This document shows positions 1-12,575 of a stretch of 64,000 bases of DNA, one piece after another (within the stretch, counting starts at the first letter, position 1; every line of letters begins with the position of its first letter). Source of the DNA: Kuschelorhynchus macadamiae (taxonomy: Eukaryota; Arthropoda; Insecta; Coleoptera; Curculionidae); the NCBI GenBank assembly GCA_030620095.1, contig JAUTXW010004693.1:434001-498000 (forward strand), in the 5' to 3' direction. The translations under genes were made by a program, and so were the position numbers. Under the pieces are notes generated by a model. That model was not told the origin of the DNA. It was given only the letters and a program-made list of their open reading frames with translations, and made no database searches.

Positions 1-12
1 AACCTTCCTTCG

Positions 13-1160
13 GTGGAATGGATATATGAAGACAATTCACTGGTTCCAAAATGTTTACCGTCCCTAGCTTCTGCAACTCTTTTTGTGACAATGAGTTTTC
101 TTGAATTGCAACAAATGAATTCTCTTTGCAATCACATGGGCAGAATTTTAGATCTGCTATTTGCTGATGACTTCGTTAGTGTTTTCGTTTCATCTTCAAA
201 TTTTCCTCTTGTACAGATTGACCCCTACCATCCAGCAATTGAAGTGAAGTATAAAATTAAATATGTTTCGCCGATAAAAAATCAAAATCAAGTAAGTGTT
301 TACCAGTTTCTTAAGGCAAATTTCGTCAATTTGGATATTTTTTATAAGCAGTCCGACTGGTCATTCTTATTGTCAGAGCCTGATATTAACAGAATGGTTG
401 AACAGTTCTATGAGGTTTTATTTCAGGGTATCAATAATTGTATCCCCAAGAAGATCGTGGCTGACTGTAAATATCCCAAATGGTTTGAACTTCCCTTAAA
501 AAAGCTTATTGGGCAAAAGAATTGCTCATACTAAAGATATAAAAGGACCGATAAACTTGCTGACTATTTCGCCTATTCTGACATAAGACGTGAGGTTAAA
601 CATGTCACACAGACTGAGCTACTTATCCCGGAAAACATTAAATACTTTTGGTCATTTGTACGAAACTTAAGAAGGGACTCCAATCTGCCCAGTTTTATGA
701 ATTTTGACGGGCAAGAAATCACTGGATCAAATAACATCGCAAATGCTTTGGCTACTCACTTTCAGTCTTGCTATACTTACCACCATAATTTAGACTTTTG
801 TAAAATTGATCCAATAAGTTATTCAAGAAAGATACTATCAACATATTGTTTTACAGAGGCAGAAATCTTTAATAAATTAAAGGACCTTGATCTTTCCAAG
901 AAGGCTGGCCCTGATGGAATTCCTACTATTCTATTGCAACGATGCTGTCAGTCATTGTCTCAGCCTCTATGTATAATTTTTCAGAGATCCATTAATCTGG
1001 ATTCCTTTCCTGAATTTTAGAAGTTTTCTACGCTTTTTCAAATCTGGTGATAAAAGTGATGTGAAGAACTACAGAGGTATTTCTTTAATTTCACATATAC
1101 CAAACCTCTTTGAGGCAATTATCACCGATCGTATTTTTGAGTCTTTAAAACACTATAACG
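13..1160 (+). pseudogene. LINE A ORF2, endonuclease tail and start of reverse transcriptase
   Basis: N-terminal half of the LINE A polyprotein. Residues near 50-80 (LLFADDF, then DPYHPAIEVKY) look like the last strand of an APE-type endonuclease, where D and H are catalytic. A linker follows, and the reverse transcriptase starts with SKKAGPDGIP near 900-930 and KNYRGISLIS near 1063-1092. One in-frame TAA at 532-534 breaks an otherwise continuous frame from 13 to about 1018. The frame then slips near 1020, where the FPEF and FFKSGDKSDVKNYRG segments are out of register. Coding similarity stops abruptly at 1160, where the Tc1-like element is inserted, and resumes at 2433. Confidence 0.8.
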
Positions 1161-1162
1161 TA

Positions 1163-2430
1163 TGTCCCGTAAGTTTTGGCACAAAATTGAGGGGCTTGAA
1201 AATAGGTTGTAAAGATAATATATCGAGATGGCTTTGGAAACAAAAAAATGTTTATTTGCTTGACATTAGTTTGACAAGTCATTTTTTAAAGTCAGTTGCA
1301 TTAAAATGTCTTATAAATTAGAAATACGAAAAAGTATTTATAATTTGGTTGGGCAAATTCCTAAGGCTGAAATAGTTCGCATTTTTCAAAACCAAAATAT
1401 TTCACGCAGAAGTATTTACCGTACTATAGCCGAATGTGAAGAAGGAATTCCCTGTTTAAATTTTCCAAAAAGTGGAAGACCAAGAAGTTTCACGCGAGAA
1501 AGGACGGAAAGATTGGTAAGAAGAGCAAAAGACAGAGTCGGAGTTTCTACAAGAAAATTAGCGCGTCAATTCCGATCTTCAAAAAGTACAGTATGGCGGG
1601 AATTGACAAGAAATGGTCAAAAATATCGAAAAAGACGAAAGTGTCCTAAATATACCGAAAATCAATTAGCACGGATACCAAGATGCTGTCGAAATCTTAG
1701 GCGGATACATTTTTCAAATGAGAAAGTCATTATTTTGGACGATGAAAAATACTTTACCCTTGCCAACTCGGAAATCAAAGGAAACGATGGTTTTTATACG
1801 GACAATATAGAAGAGTGCCCAAACAATGTTAAATATAAGGAAAAAGCAAAATTTGCTGATAAAGTTTTGGTGTGGTGTGCGATTTCGATTAGAGGGATAT
1901 CCAGACCTTATGTGGGTCGAGTTAGGGGGGAAGCTTTGGATGCGGAAAGGTATATTGACAACTGTCTTAATAAATTAGTTCATTTTGTACACCAACATCA
2001 CGTGGGAGATGATATAATGTTTTGGCCCGACTTAGCAAGCTGTCATTATGCAAGAGCAACTCAAAATTACCTTCGTCAAAATAACATACCTTTCGTACCA
2101 AGACAAGATAACCCCCCTAATTTACCTCAGGCCCGCCCGATTGAAGATTTTTGGGCATTGTTATCCCGCAAAGTGTATGATGGAGGGTGGCAAGCCGAAA
2201 ATGAGGAACAATTACGGCGTAGAATTTTTAGAAAGATAGGCGAAATTGATGTTGAAGTTGTCCAGAACCTAATGCTGTCTAATTGAGCAGCACGGCCCCT
2301 TCAATTTAATTTAAATTATTAATTTTGTTAGTTACTAAGCCGTTAATTATAGTAAATAATAAAAGTTTAACCAAAGCTACATATTAAAAGAATATTTTGT
2401 TTTAAATTTTGTGCCAAAACTTACGGGACA
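1163..2430 (+). mobile_element. Complete Tc1-like DNA transposon inserted in LINE A
   Basis: A 1268 bp element with perfect 26 bp terminal inverted repeats at 1163-1188 and 2405-2430, starting TGTCCCGTAAGTTTTGGCAC. It is flanked by the TA target duplication typical of Tc1/mariner transposons (1161-1162 and 2431-2432). Removing it joins the two halves of the LINE A reverse transcriptase (HYNV, then QHGFYRG). One uninterrupted transposase gene fills the middle, with 143 bp on the 5' side and 144 bp on the 3' side. Perfect repeats, a clean duplication and an open frame all point to a recent insertion. Confidence 0.95.
1306..2286 (+). CDS. Tc1/mariner-superfamily transposase, DD37E type, apparently intact
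   Basis: A 326-residue transposase that should bind the 26 bp terminal repeats and cut and paste the element at TA sites. Two helix-turn-helix segments are visible: residues ~17-44 (around ISRRSIYRTI) and ~75-104 (around STRKLARQF). A GRPR-like hook near residue 57 lies between them. Catalytic candidates are D145/D146 in ILDDEKYF, D242 in FWPDLASCHYA and E280 in RPIEDFW. There are 37 residues between the second D and the E, hence DD37E. Length matches the family (about 330-350). The ATG lies 143 bp inside the left repeat and no earlier in-frame start fits. There are no stops or frame breaks. Activity is inferred, not shown. Confidence 0.92.
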   Translation: MSYKLEIRKSIYNLVGQIPKAEIVRIFQNQNISRRSIYRTIAECEEGIPCLNFPKSGRPRSFTRERTERLVRRAKDRVGVSTRKLARQFRSSKSTVWRELTRNGQKYRKRRKCPKYTENQLARIPRCCRNLRRIHFSNEKVIILDDEKYFTLANSEIKGNDGFYTDNIEECPNNVKYKEKAKFADKVLVWCAISIRGISRPYVGRVRGEALDAERYIDNCLNKLVHFVHQHHVGDDIMFWPDLASCHYARATQNYLRQNNIPFVPRQDNPPNLPQARPIEDFWALLSRKVYDGGWQAENEEQLRRRIFRKIGEIDVEVVQNLMLSN

Positions 2431-3602
2431 TACGTTATTACAACTATGCAACATGGTTTTTATCGTGGTCTTGCAATATTTCAAAACTACTTAGTGACAT
2501 CGGTTGAGGCTGGCAAGCAGATCGATGTTATTTACACTGACATATCTAAGGCTTTTGACAGTGTTTGCCATCAGCTTCTGTTATGGAAATTACAGCAAAT
2601 TGGTTTTTGTGGAAAATATCTTGAGTGGATCAAATCGTATTTATTTAATCGTCCCCAGCAAGTCAACATATGCGGTTTATTCTCCAGGGAGATTCTTGTG
2701 ACATCGGGTGTCCCGCAGGGTTCACATGTGGGTCCAGTTCTCTTTCTGCTCTTTAAAAATGATATAATATCCTGTTTCAAATTTTCCGAATGTATTTTAT
2801 ATGCAGACGACTTAAAATTCTTCTCAACAGTCTCCTCAGACTCCAATCCTCTGCAGTCTGAAATGGAAAGGCTCGTCAAATGGTGCAGAACTAATTATCT
2901 CTCTCTTAACATCTCGAAATGTAAAGTGTTCCGTTTTCACAAATGTATTAATACCATACCACTTTATAGATAATGTAAACCTTGAAGTTGTTAGTTCTTT
3001 CACGGACCTAGGTGTTATTTTTGATGAAAATCTTACTTTTAATCTACATATTGATAACATTGTACTTAAGGATTTAGACTCCTGGGTTTTATAAAGCGAC
3101 ATAACGTAACTGATTTTAAAGCAATTGGGTGTCTCTATAACTCATTGGTTCGTAGTGTTCTAGAATATTGTTGTACAATATGGAGTCCATCATACCAGTG
3201 TCACATCGACAGAATTGAAAAGGTGCAAAATAGGTTTTCAAAATACCTCTTATATAAAATGCATTTCCCATATCAAGGTCTGTCATCTAATACTAGAGCT
3301 CTTCTTTGCGGCCTTCAAACCTTTGAATTTAGAAGAAAGAAGGCACTTCTGGTCTTTTTGCATAAATTGGTGAATGGGGGATTGACTGTGAAGTGTTGCT
3401 TAGATCAGTCCCGTGTTTAGTGCCTATTAGAAGAACAAGACAATCACAGCTGTTTGTTGAAAGGTACCACCGTACAAATTATGGGTTTAGGGCATTTGTT
3501 GACCGACTAGTTCACAATTACAATCGACTCTTCTCAGAATATGATATTTTCAGACTAAGCACTTTGCAGCTGAAAAGGCAGTTAACCGGATTGGTTTTGT
3601 AA
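2431..3602 (+). pseudogene. LINE A ORF2, reverse transcriptase palm, thumb and C-terminus
   Basis: Second half of the LINE A reverse transcriptase, resuming right after the Tc1-like insertion. Motif A reads DISKAFDSV near 2540-2570, motif B SGVPQGSHVGPVLF near 2704-2745, and motif C LYADDLKFF near 2797-2823; the two catalytic D of motif C are present. The frame breaks near 2970. The thumb and C-terminal part (SVLEYCCTIWSPSY, KVQNRFSKYL) continue from 3145, with another break near 3410. A 3' untranslated region runs from about 3603 to the A run at 3859. Confidence 0.85.
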
Positions 3603-3868
3603 TGTTTTTTGGCCCATATTGATGTTAGTTTTTGTTTATGTAGTTGTGTAGTTGTATCATTATTCATGTATTATTTTATTTCAATTGAAAATCTTTTTTA
3701 TTAGTAATTTTTGTTTGCTGATCTGACATATTTTTTCTTAGAGTTACTGACTTCATTATTTATTTATTTGACGTTATTTGCGAATATGTACCATTTGTAG
3801 CATTCTGTAGTGTACGTTTCTGAAGCGTGCATCGGCTACGTCCTTACATTAATTTAATAAAAAAAAAA

Positions 3869-5128
3869 GTCTTGAACAAGGGGTATTTCCATCTTCTTGG
3901 AGGACATCTACCATAATACCTTCAGAAAAAAAATGTGACACAGTGAAGTGCGAAGAGTTTAGGCCAATTAATATGGTGCCTGTCTTTAAAAAGTTACTAG
4001 AATTAGCAGCAAATGAGCAAATCGTAAAATATGTAGAATTTAACAACCTCCTTACCCTTACTAAGATGGATTTAGGGAGAAAAACTCACGTGAAAGTGCT
4101 CTACAGCCAGTTCTGGCTAACTGGAAGAGTGCAAGGGCATTTGAGACAATAGACCGAAAATTATTATTAGCTAAATTAGAAAATTATGGGTTTGGTGCAA
4201 AAGTAATGAAATGGTTTACATGCTACTTGAAAGACAGAATGCAAGTCGTAAGGTATAACAATGGATTGTCATCTGAGAGGAGTACCTACTATGGGGTACC
4301 TCAAGGAACGGTTAGAGGTTCTAATTTATTTATTATGTATATAAACGATATTGTTAAACAAGTTAACAAATGTAACATTCAACTCTTTGCAGATGACACT
4401 CTTTTATATTTTAGTAGTAACAACACCCAAGAAATAATTACTGTAATAAACCAAGAACTAACAAATCTATCAATGTGGTTAAACAAAAATAGTCTTAAAG
4501 TTAATGTAGATAAAACCAAATTCATGATTTTAAAGAGTAGATATAATTATACAGTTACATATTGTAACAATGGAATTTGTGTTGATAATAAAAAAATTGA
4601 GCAAGTTAATAAATGTAAATATTTAGGGATATTAATTGATCACACTTTAATATTTTCTGGTCATGCTTTGTACATGACAAAAAAAGTTAATTTTTTATCA
4701 AGAATAGGGAAACATTTAAGTGGTTGTAGTATGTTATTAATATACTAAACATGTTACAAAAAACAACGCACTAAGACACTTAGAATAATGTTGGGCTGCG
4801 ATAAATATACACGCATTACCAATATGCTAGAGCGTAGAATTGTGATAGTCAATGAAATCCATGATTATGAAACTCGATCTAGAAAAAATTTTTATGTAGA
4901 AACTGCAACAAGCATATTTAGCCAAAATAGTTTGTTTCATAAGGGTCTTATACAGTTCGATAGACTTCCATTAGATGTTAAGGAAAGTACTTCTATTAAG
5001 AATTTTAGAAATAGGTGTAATATTGTATCTAAGGTAAATGTTAAAATTTAAATTATTGTTATAATGTATGGTAGTACTGTGTTGAAATTTAGCTTTCTGC
5101 TATTGATAAAAATTTCATTTCATTTCAT
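3869..5128 (+). pseudogene. LINE B reverse transcriptase fragment
   Basis: A second, different non-LTR reverse transcriptase. It starts abruptly after LINE A's A tail in the palm-proximal region (GVFPSSWRTSTIIPSEKK, then EEFRPINMVPVFKKLLE). Motif B is VPQGTVRGSNLFIMYIND near 4290-4350 and motif C is LFADDTLLYFSS near 4383-4418. Motif A is damaged: only the KAFETIDRK-like stretch near 4130-4160 remains, with a frame break. The C-terminal part continues to 5051. The element ends in short ATTTC repeats at about 5110-5130, a simple-repeat tail seen in several LINE clades. Upstream sequence is missing, probably displaced by LINE A. Confidence 0.8.
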
Positions 5129-5149
5129 TTGACATGAAGCCTGGCTAAT

Positions 5150-5510
5150 GCCAAATTCTGAGGTGTCATGTATTTGGAACAGACGGTGTCAAAATAAAAA
5201 CAAAAACATTTTTCTCCCATATCCAGTACCTTGAAGGGATGTGTCGGTTTTGCAGTAGCAATACATTTATTGACGTCTTCAGTAGAGAAACTGTGTCCCG
5301 AAATTAAAAACGTGTGCTCAATTGTGTCAAACTTGCCAGCGGCGACGAAGAAAATCTACAAAAACAGTAACATGTGATTCTTCAATTCGACTTTTCACCT
5401 CGACCAGTCTGCCCTACGTGCCAGACAAACATGATCCCATCAGCAGTATCACTAACATGGATGCCGAAGTTTTTATAAGTATACAGTCATGGTACAAGTG
5501 TCGCTTTCTG
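5150..5510 (-). pseudogene. Fragment resembling DUF7869-type transposon protein
   Basis: Reading the minus strand gives broken pieces such as DGIMFVWHVGQTGRG and, further on, IEHTFLISGHSFS followed by AKPTHPFKVLDMG. These recall the MWHE..AGRG and H.FLVPGHSY..CD blocks of a multi-copy protein family found with insect repeats and annotated as DUF7869. Stops and frame changes interrupt it and neither end is recognisable. The assignment rests on a few short motifs from memory, so it is tentative; a relic of some other repeat is possible. Confidence 0.35.
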
Positions 5511-5529
5511 GTATTCTATAGATAGGATG

Positions 5530-5850
5530 TATAGATATGATAGATGTATTTAAGTCTGATGACCTTGGAGGCCACTCAAGAACCCCCCTTCATCCAATCC
5601 AGCGTCCATGTTAGAACCATACGTGGCCAAAACCATTACGAAAAATATTGTTTAATGCTGGAATAATTTGGTTTTCCAACCAACTGTAGATAAAGTATCC
5701 CATTCATATTTCCTTGAATGAAAAAGGGTCGAATAATGCGATTACCTAATACGCCAGCCTTCACATTAAAATTTTCAGGAAATTGCGTATGGATCTCCAT
5801 CATCCAATATAGATTGTTTGCAGACCAATAACGACAATTATGCCGATTTA
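5530..5850 (-). pseudogene. DD41D mariner-like transposase fragment, minus-strand arm
   Basis: Minus-strand copy of the same transposase segment that follows on the plus strand. The readable pieces are NRHNCRYWSANN, then HTQFPENFNVKAGVLGNR, PFFIQGNMNGILYLQLV and, after a frame break, GFGHVW and RSSDLN. Together with the next feature it forms a head-to-head inverted pair meeting near 5850. Several stops make it non-functional. The arm ends near 5530 beside unrelated sequence. Confidence 0.75.
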
Positions 5851-6359
5851 TAAAACCGCTTAGGCATACGCAATTTCCCGAAAAAGTCAACGTGTGGGCT
5901 GGCATATTAGGTAGTCGCCGTATTGGATCCTTTTTCTTTCAAGGAAATATGAATATATGAATACGAAATATTAATTATCTACAGCTGTTGAAAAATCAAA
6001 TTATTCCAGCATTAAATGATATTTTTCCTAATGGTTTTGGCCACATATGGGTCCAACATGATGGGGCTCCGCCACATTTTGCAGTTGCTGTTAGAAATTA
6101 TTTAAACACGACGTTTCCGGGACGCTGGATTGGACGAAGGGGGGTTGTTAAGCGGCCCCCAAGGTCACCGGATTTAAATCCGCTTGACTTTTTCCTTTGG
6201 GGTCACGTAAAAACGACCGTGTACAAAATGAAGCCCGAGAACCTTGAAGTTCTAATGGAAAGGAATAGAGCTGAAATAGAAGGAATACCCACGGAAGGGA
6301 TCCACAACACTATTCGAGAAACTATTGACCATTTAGGATACCGTCAAGCTGTAGAATGA
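5847..6359 (+). pseudogene. DD41D mariner-like transposase, C-terminal part
   Basis: C-terminal half of a Tc1/mariner-superfamily transposase. It contains the second catalytic aspartate in WVQHDGAPPHFAVAVRNYL and the third in RSPDLNPLDFFLWGHVK. The spacing between them is 41 residues, placing it in the DD41D group (rosa/Visitor-like). The N-terminal DNA-binding domain and the first aspartate are absent: plus-strand similarity begins around 5850 at LRHTQFPEKVNVWAGILG. The 372 bp stretch 5988-6359 is open and ends at a natural stop, but the gene as a whole is truncated. Confidence 0.85.
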
Positions 6360-6721
6360 CAACATTTTCAAAATCCTATTTATCATTACATTACTTTAGT
6401 TTTAGTTTTTTAATTCCTAATTTGTCATTCCTAATGTATTTTTAAAAACATTTAATAAATTTAACATTTAATAGAGCAAGATAAAAGTTTGCAATTTTGG
6501 AGTTATACTAAGGATAATACGAGGAATAAATCACGCTAAAACCATATCATTTGATTTGAAAAAAAAAGTTAGGTTAGTTTGCCGAAAAACTGAAAATCTG
6601 ACAACATTGCAGTATGCACCAAAGAGTCGGGAGAATTTGGTAATGCCTAATCACCACATATGGTTCAGATCGGTTTAGTGGTTTTTGAGATATTTGACTG
6701 TCTCCAGATATCTGACTAATC

Positions 6722-6887
<166 letters not shown>

Positions 6888-6922
6888 AAAATATTAGCGC
6901 GGCAAGAACTAGTATATAGTAT

Positions 6923-6924
<2 letters not shown>

Positions 6925-6995
<71 letters not shown>
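6925..6995. repeat. TA dinucleotide microsatellite
   Basis: About 35 TA units separated from the previous tract by a 40 bp unique spacer; part of the first copy of the tandem duplication. Confidence 0.97.
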
Positions 6996-6998
<3 letters not shown>

Positions 6999-7720
6999 GG
7001 ATTTCTGATTTTTTTTATCGAAATTTTTGTCAACCCTGTTTGAAGAAACACCTCATTAACAAAGCTGTAAAAAATATATATTAATTTTCACAATCACTAT
7101 TTCAAAAAAAACTAAATAAATTTAGACCTTTCATCACAAAAATTCAAAAGTGTTTTGTTAGTTGCAACACAGAGCTAAAGGAAGCAAACATATTAAATTG
7201 AAGTAAAAGGGGCAGCAAAAACCAAGAACTTAACTAAATAGTATGAAAACAAATTAAAACAAGTTAAAACTAGATAAGCAAACAGCTAAACAGATTTATT
7301 ACAATTGTTCCTGAAAAAAATCGGAAACCCTTTACTATTAATTGATAAAGTCAACAACACTGACTTGACATATATATTTTAATACTGTAATTTTACATAC
7401 AAAATATTATAATACAAAATTTACATTTTTTACTACTGTTTAAAAACATTTAATAAATTTAACATTTAACGGATCAAGATCAAAGTTTGCAACTTTGGAG
7501 TTATACTAAGGATAATACGAGGAATAAATCACGCTAAAAAAACATATCATTTGATTAAAAAAAAAGTTAGGTTAGTTTGCCGAAAAACTGAAAATCTGAC
7601 AACACAGCGGTATGCACCAAAGGGTCGGGAGAATTTGGTAATGTCTAATCACCCATATGGTTCAGATCGGTTGAGTGGTTTTTGAGATATTTGACTGTCT
7701 CCAGACATCTGACTAACCAC

Positions 7721-7855
<135 letters not shown>

Positions 7856-8304
7856 GAATTTCTGATTTTTTTAATCGAAATTTTTGTCAACCCTGTTTGA
7901 AGAAAAACCTCATTAACAAAGCTGTAAAAAATATATATTAACTTGTAAGTAAAAACAATCGCTAAATAAAAAAATACTAAATAAATTTAGACCTTTCATC
8001 ACAAAAATTCAAAAGTGTTTTGTTAGTTGCAACACAGAGGTAAAGGAAGCAAACATATTAAATTGAAGTAAAAGGGGCCGCAAAAACCAAGAACTTAACT
8101 AAATAGTATGAAAACAAATTAAAACAAGTTAAAACTAGATAAACAAACAGCTAAACAGATTTATTATAATTGTTCCTGAAAAAAATCGGAAAACCTTTAC
8201 TATTAATTGATAAAGTCACTAACTCTGACTTTACATATATATTTTAATACTATAATTTTACAAACAAAACACTATAACACAAAATTTACATTTTTTACTA
8301 TTGT

Positions 8305-9996
<1,692 letters not shown>

Positions 9997-10190
9997 ATGC
10001 CGGGGCGATTAAATTACACACACGAGGATTATTTGAATTGGTTTATTATCTATGGGGAATCTAATGGAGTTTTAACAAGACATGTCAGATATTTGCTGAT
10101 AGATATCCAGATAAACAGAAACCGTCACCGAACAACGTTAAACAAATGTTGGAAAACTATAAAAATGTTGAAACCGTGAAGACAAAAATT
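9997..10190 (+). pseudogene. Mariner-like transposase, N-terminal DNA-binding fragment
   Basis: Begins MPGRLNYTHEDYLNWFIIYG and, after a one-base frame break, continues FADRYPDKQKPSPNNVKQM. This is the layout of the N-terminal helix-turn-helix of insect Tc1/mariner transposases: an acidic helix, a Y/F-D-R-Y/F-P segment and a recognition helix. It stops near 10190 and the following transposase sequence is on the other strand. The element has therefore lost its centre and been rearranged. Confidence 0.6.
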
Positions 10191-10239
10191 AATTAAAGGA
10201 AGCCTATTCCCATTATAGTCTAGTCTACACAAGAGCACA

Positions 10240-10660
10240 ACTTATTTTTTCAATAAATGTTGAAAATGACCACCTTGTACTTCCAAACACTTTTCGCATT
10301 ATTTTTTCAATGAAATGATAAACTTTGAAAACCCTTGCCATACAGTCCTCTTTTGTTGTTACTGGATTAAAATAAACGATTCCTTTTATCGTTCCCCATA
10401 TAAAATAGTCTAAGACTGTCAGATCGGGGGAACGAGGAGCTCACAGGAAAGGTCCATTGTTGGCAATCCACTTGTCGTACAACGTAGCTTGTAAAAAGTT
10501 AGTAACTATTCTATGTTGTCGTGTTGGTAGAAAATTTGACTATTTTCTTCCAAAGGTAAATTACTTAAATATTCGTTGTCGAACTCTTCAAAAATATTCA
10601 GATATCTTTCTCCTACAAAAGTTTATAGACCTAATTTTACGGAAAGAAATGCTTTGATAA
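10240..10660 (-). pseudogene. Mariner-like transposase, C-terminal fragment
   Basis: Minus-strand translation gives NLPLEENSQIFYQHDN, then KWIANNGPF, APRSPDLTVLDYFIWG and a tail resembling V-x-GGHF, all in the order of the catalytic and C-terminal region of insect mariner-like transposases. Stops and frame changes separate the blocks. It faces the N-terminal fragment at 9997, so the two are inverted relics of one or two elements of the same kind. Confidence 0.65.
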
Positions 10661-12190
10661 TATTCATCGATTTATTGATTTAAGAAGAAACAAAATACAT
10701 CAAAATTCAATTAATTTAATCTGAATAGTGCTCAATAAAAAAAAGAAGGTTTAGTATTTTATGACTTTCTAAACTACCCTGTATAAATAGCTTGTACATA
10801 TCTAACTAAAGATAACTTTCCTATAAAACTTTGGACGAAATATTTTTTTAGATATGATGTATTAAGGTATGTGGACCAGTATTTGTATGAAGTAGTGTAG
10901 TGTGACCTGTATAAACAATTTAATTTAATTTATTTATGTAATAATATTTACTAAATGGTTTATCTAATTTTGGATTGACGCTAGATTGATAAAAAAAATA
11001 TTGTAATATTACCTACATGGATTATTTTTCATTAAAAAAGTCCTTGTGTTTAGGCAATATATCATTTTTAACCAATATTACTAGAAGTAAACTATTTTTA
11101 AAATTCGTTATATTTGAAAATCTTTTAACCAATAGAGAACAGAATCACACCTCTGTCAGTACAAGAATTTAACTTTGCATCTGGTTGTGTTGCATTGTGT
11201 TATAAAAGTTTTCATATAAACATATATTGGAGAAAACTGCAAAGACGGCGCCAGATTTTCCTCTCACGCACATTATTTCTATTTTCTCGAAAATTTCCAT
11301 TAGCCGTCAGCCGACACGCTGAAAACAGTTTGTATTTAATGCACTTTCGCACTTGCACATTTTATTGCTTTATTATAAGATTATCTATACAATGTTTTCC
11401 TTGAAACGTCGGAGGCATCCAGTTATTAATCAACAACTGTTAAATTGTATTACACATAGAATAATATTTTGAGACGTGTTTATGAATTGGGTTAGTAGTA
11501 TTCTTCAATAAAAACATTTAATTTAACAACGGGGAGTTCCAAGAACACTTGTCACCCGGGTGTAAGACAATAGAACAATAGAAACAATGCGTAAGTGGTA
11601 TGCCCTAATTTTGGTAAATTAACAACAAAAAAATATTCTTAGGTACCGATGGGCATCCAATAATACCGATAGGTATCCGATAACTATCGATATATGAAAT
11701 AGGGTTTGTGTGGTCTGTACCGAGTAATTCAAAATTTATGCCCACTTTTCGAAAATATCAAAGGTATATTTAACGCCCTGTATATTTATTTAATGCGTTA
11801 GTATAAATCATTTCAGCATGGTAAAAACTTCCAAATGTGGTCTTCTTTCAGCTGCGGTATTTTTCTTTAATAACGATATACAGGGTAAGTAAAAATACTG
11901 GATGTAAATTTTCTCGTTTAATTTAAATGGAACGCCTTGTATATTATTATATTTTCAGATTCCCCTCTTTCTGGCCATTCACCTAATATAGGGTTTGTGG
12001 GGTCTATACAGAGTCGTTCAAGATTTATGGCCACTTTTCGAAAATGTTAAAGCTGGACATCTCAATTTATTACGGCAAAATATTATAAAGTGTTCTTCTT
12101 ACAACATCTATTTTTTTTTAAATTTATTCATACCAGCATGGATGGGTCGAAAATGTTTAAAACTTCAAAAAATAAAAATTATCACTAATA
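10661..12190. other. Non-coding; diverged direct repeat and short terminal motifs
   Basis: No gene recognised. A diverged direct repeat is visible: 11696-11850 and 11989-12175 share TAGGGTTTGTG, ATTTATG, CCACTTTTCGAAAAT and a CAGCATGG segment. CCTGTATA or TACAGGG motifs at about 11776, 11880 and 11936 look like ends of small TA-flanked elements. Confidence 0.5.
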
Positions 12191-12199
12191 AAAAAAGAT

Positions 12200-12461
12200 T
12201 TAATTCAAAAATATGACAAATACAAATGATAGTATTACAGTGATCTAGTTATAGAAACTGGTGGTTATTACGAAATGATCGATATGATTTATGTGTTAGG
12301 AGTAAGTGAAAGGAATTGTTTATTAGTGATAATAATATATCACGAAAAGTATCCTGATAGAAGACAAACACGAGACGCGCTTTTGAAGGATTATGCAACG
12401 GTTTAATGAGACGGGAAATGTAAAATAAACACAAAATGATCCAGCCAATTTTTTTTTTAAA
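12200..12461 (+). pseudogene. Mariner-like transposase N-terminal fragment
   Basis: Plus-strand reading gives EMIDMIYVLGVSERNCLL, then IYHEKYPDRRQ, then, in another frame, NETGNVK-like residues and QNDPA. This matches the N-terminal DNA-binding domain of insect mariner-like transposases. Two frame changes show it is dead. It ends right beside the left terminal repeat of the 12.8 kb element, which may have inserted into it; I could not find the matching remainder at the right border. Confidence 0.55.
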
Positions 12462-12463
12462 TA

Positions 12464-12573
12464 AACTGCTGGCCACTTGAAACAGTTCACCCGCATTTTT
12501 TGGTAAAATTTAAGTTCGAATATTTTTAAAACGAGACGAGATAACCGATGTTATGCGTAAAACTTACCTAGGC
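12464..12573 (+). repeat. Left terminal inverted repeat of the two-gene element
   Basis: Matches the reverse complement of 25094-25261 except for a 45 bp segment present only on the right. The repeat is cut at the TA at 12574-12575 by the fold-back insertion. It resumes at 14357 with TACACCGAAAAAAAT, matching CTACACTGAGAAAAAT on the right. Confidence 0.85.
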
Positions 12574-12575
12574 TA

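Larger units (their letters stand above)
1..3868 (+). mobile_element. LINE A: jockey/CR1-like non-LTR retrotransposon, 5' end outside window
   Basis: A non-LTR retrotransposon that copies itself through an RNA intermediate by target-primed reverse transcription. The window enters it in the endonuclease domain of ORF2. The reverse transcriptase follows, then a 3' untranslated region ending in a run of ten A at 3859-3868. The sequence immediately after the A run is the middle of a different LINE, so LINE A probably inserted into LINE B. It is interrupted at 1163-2430 by a Tc1-like transposon. The reading frame carries a stop at 532 and frame breaks near 1020 and 2970, so it is inactive. Clade assignment is approximate. 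Confidence 0.85.
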
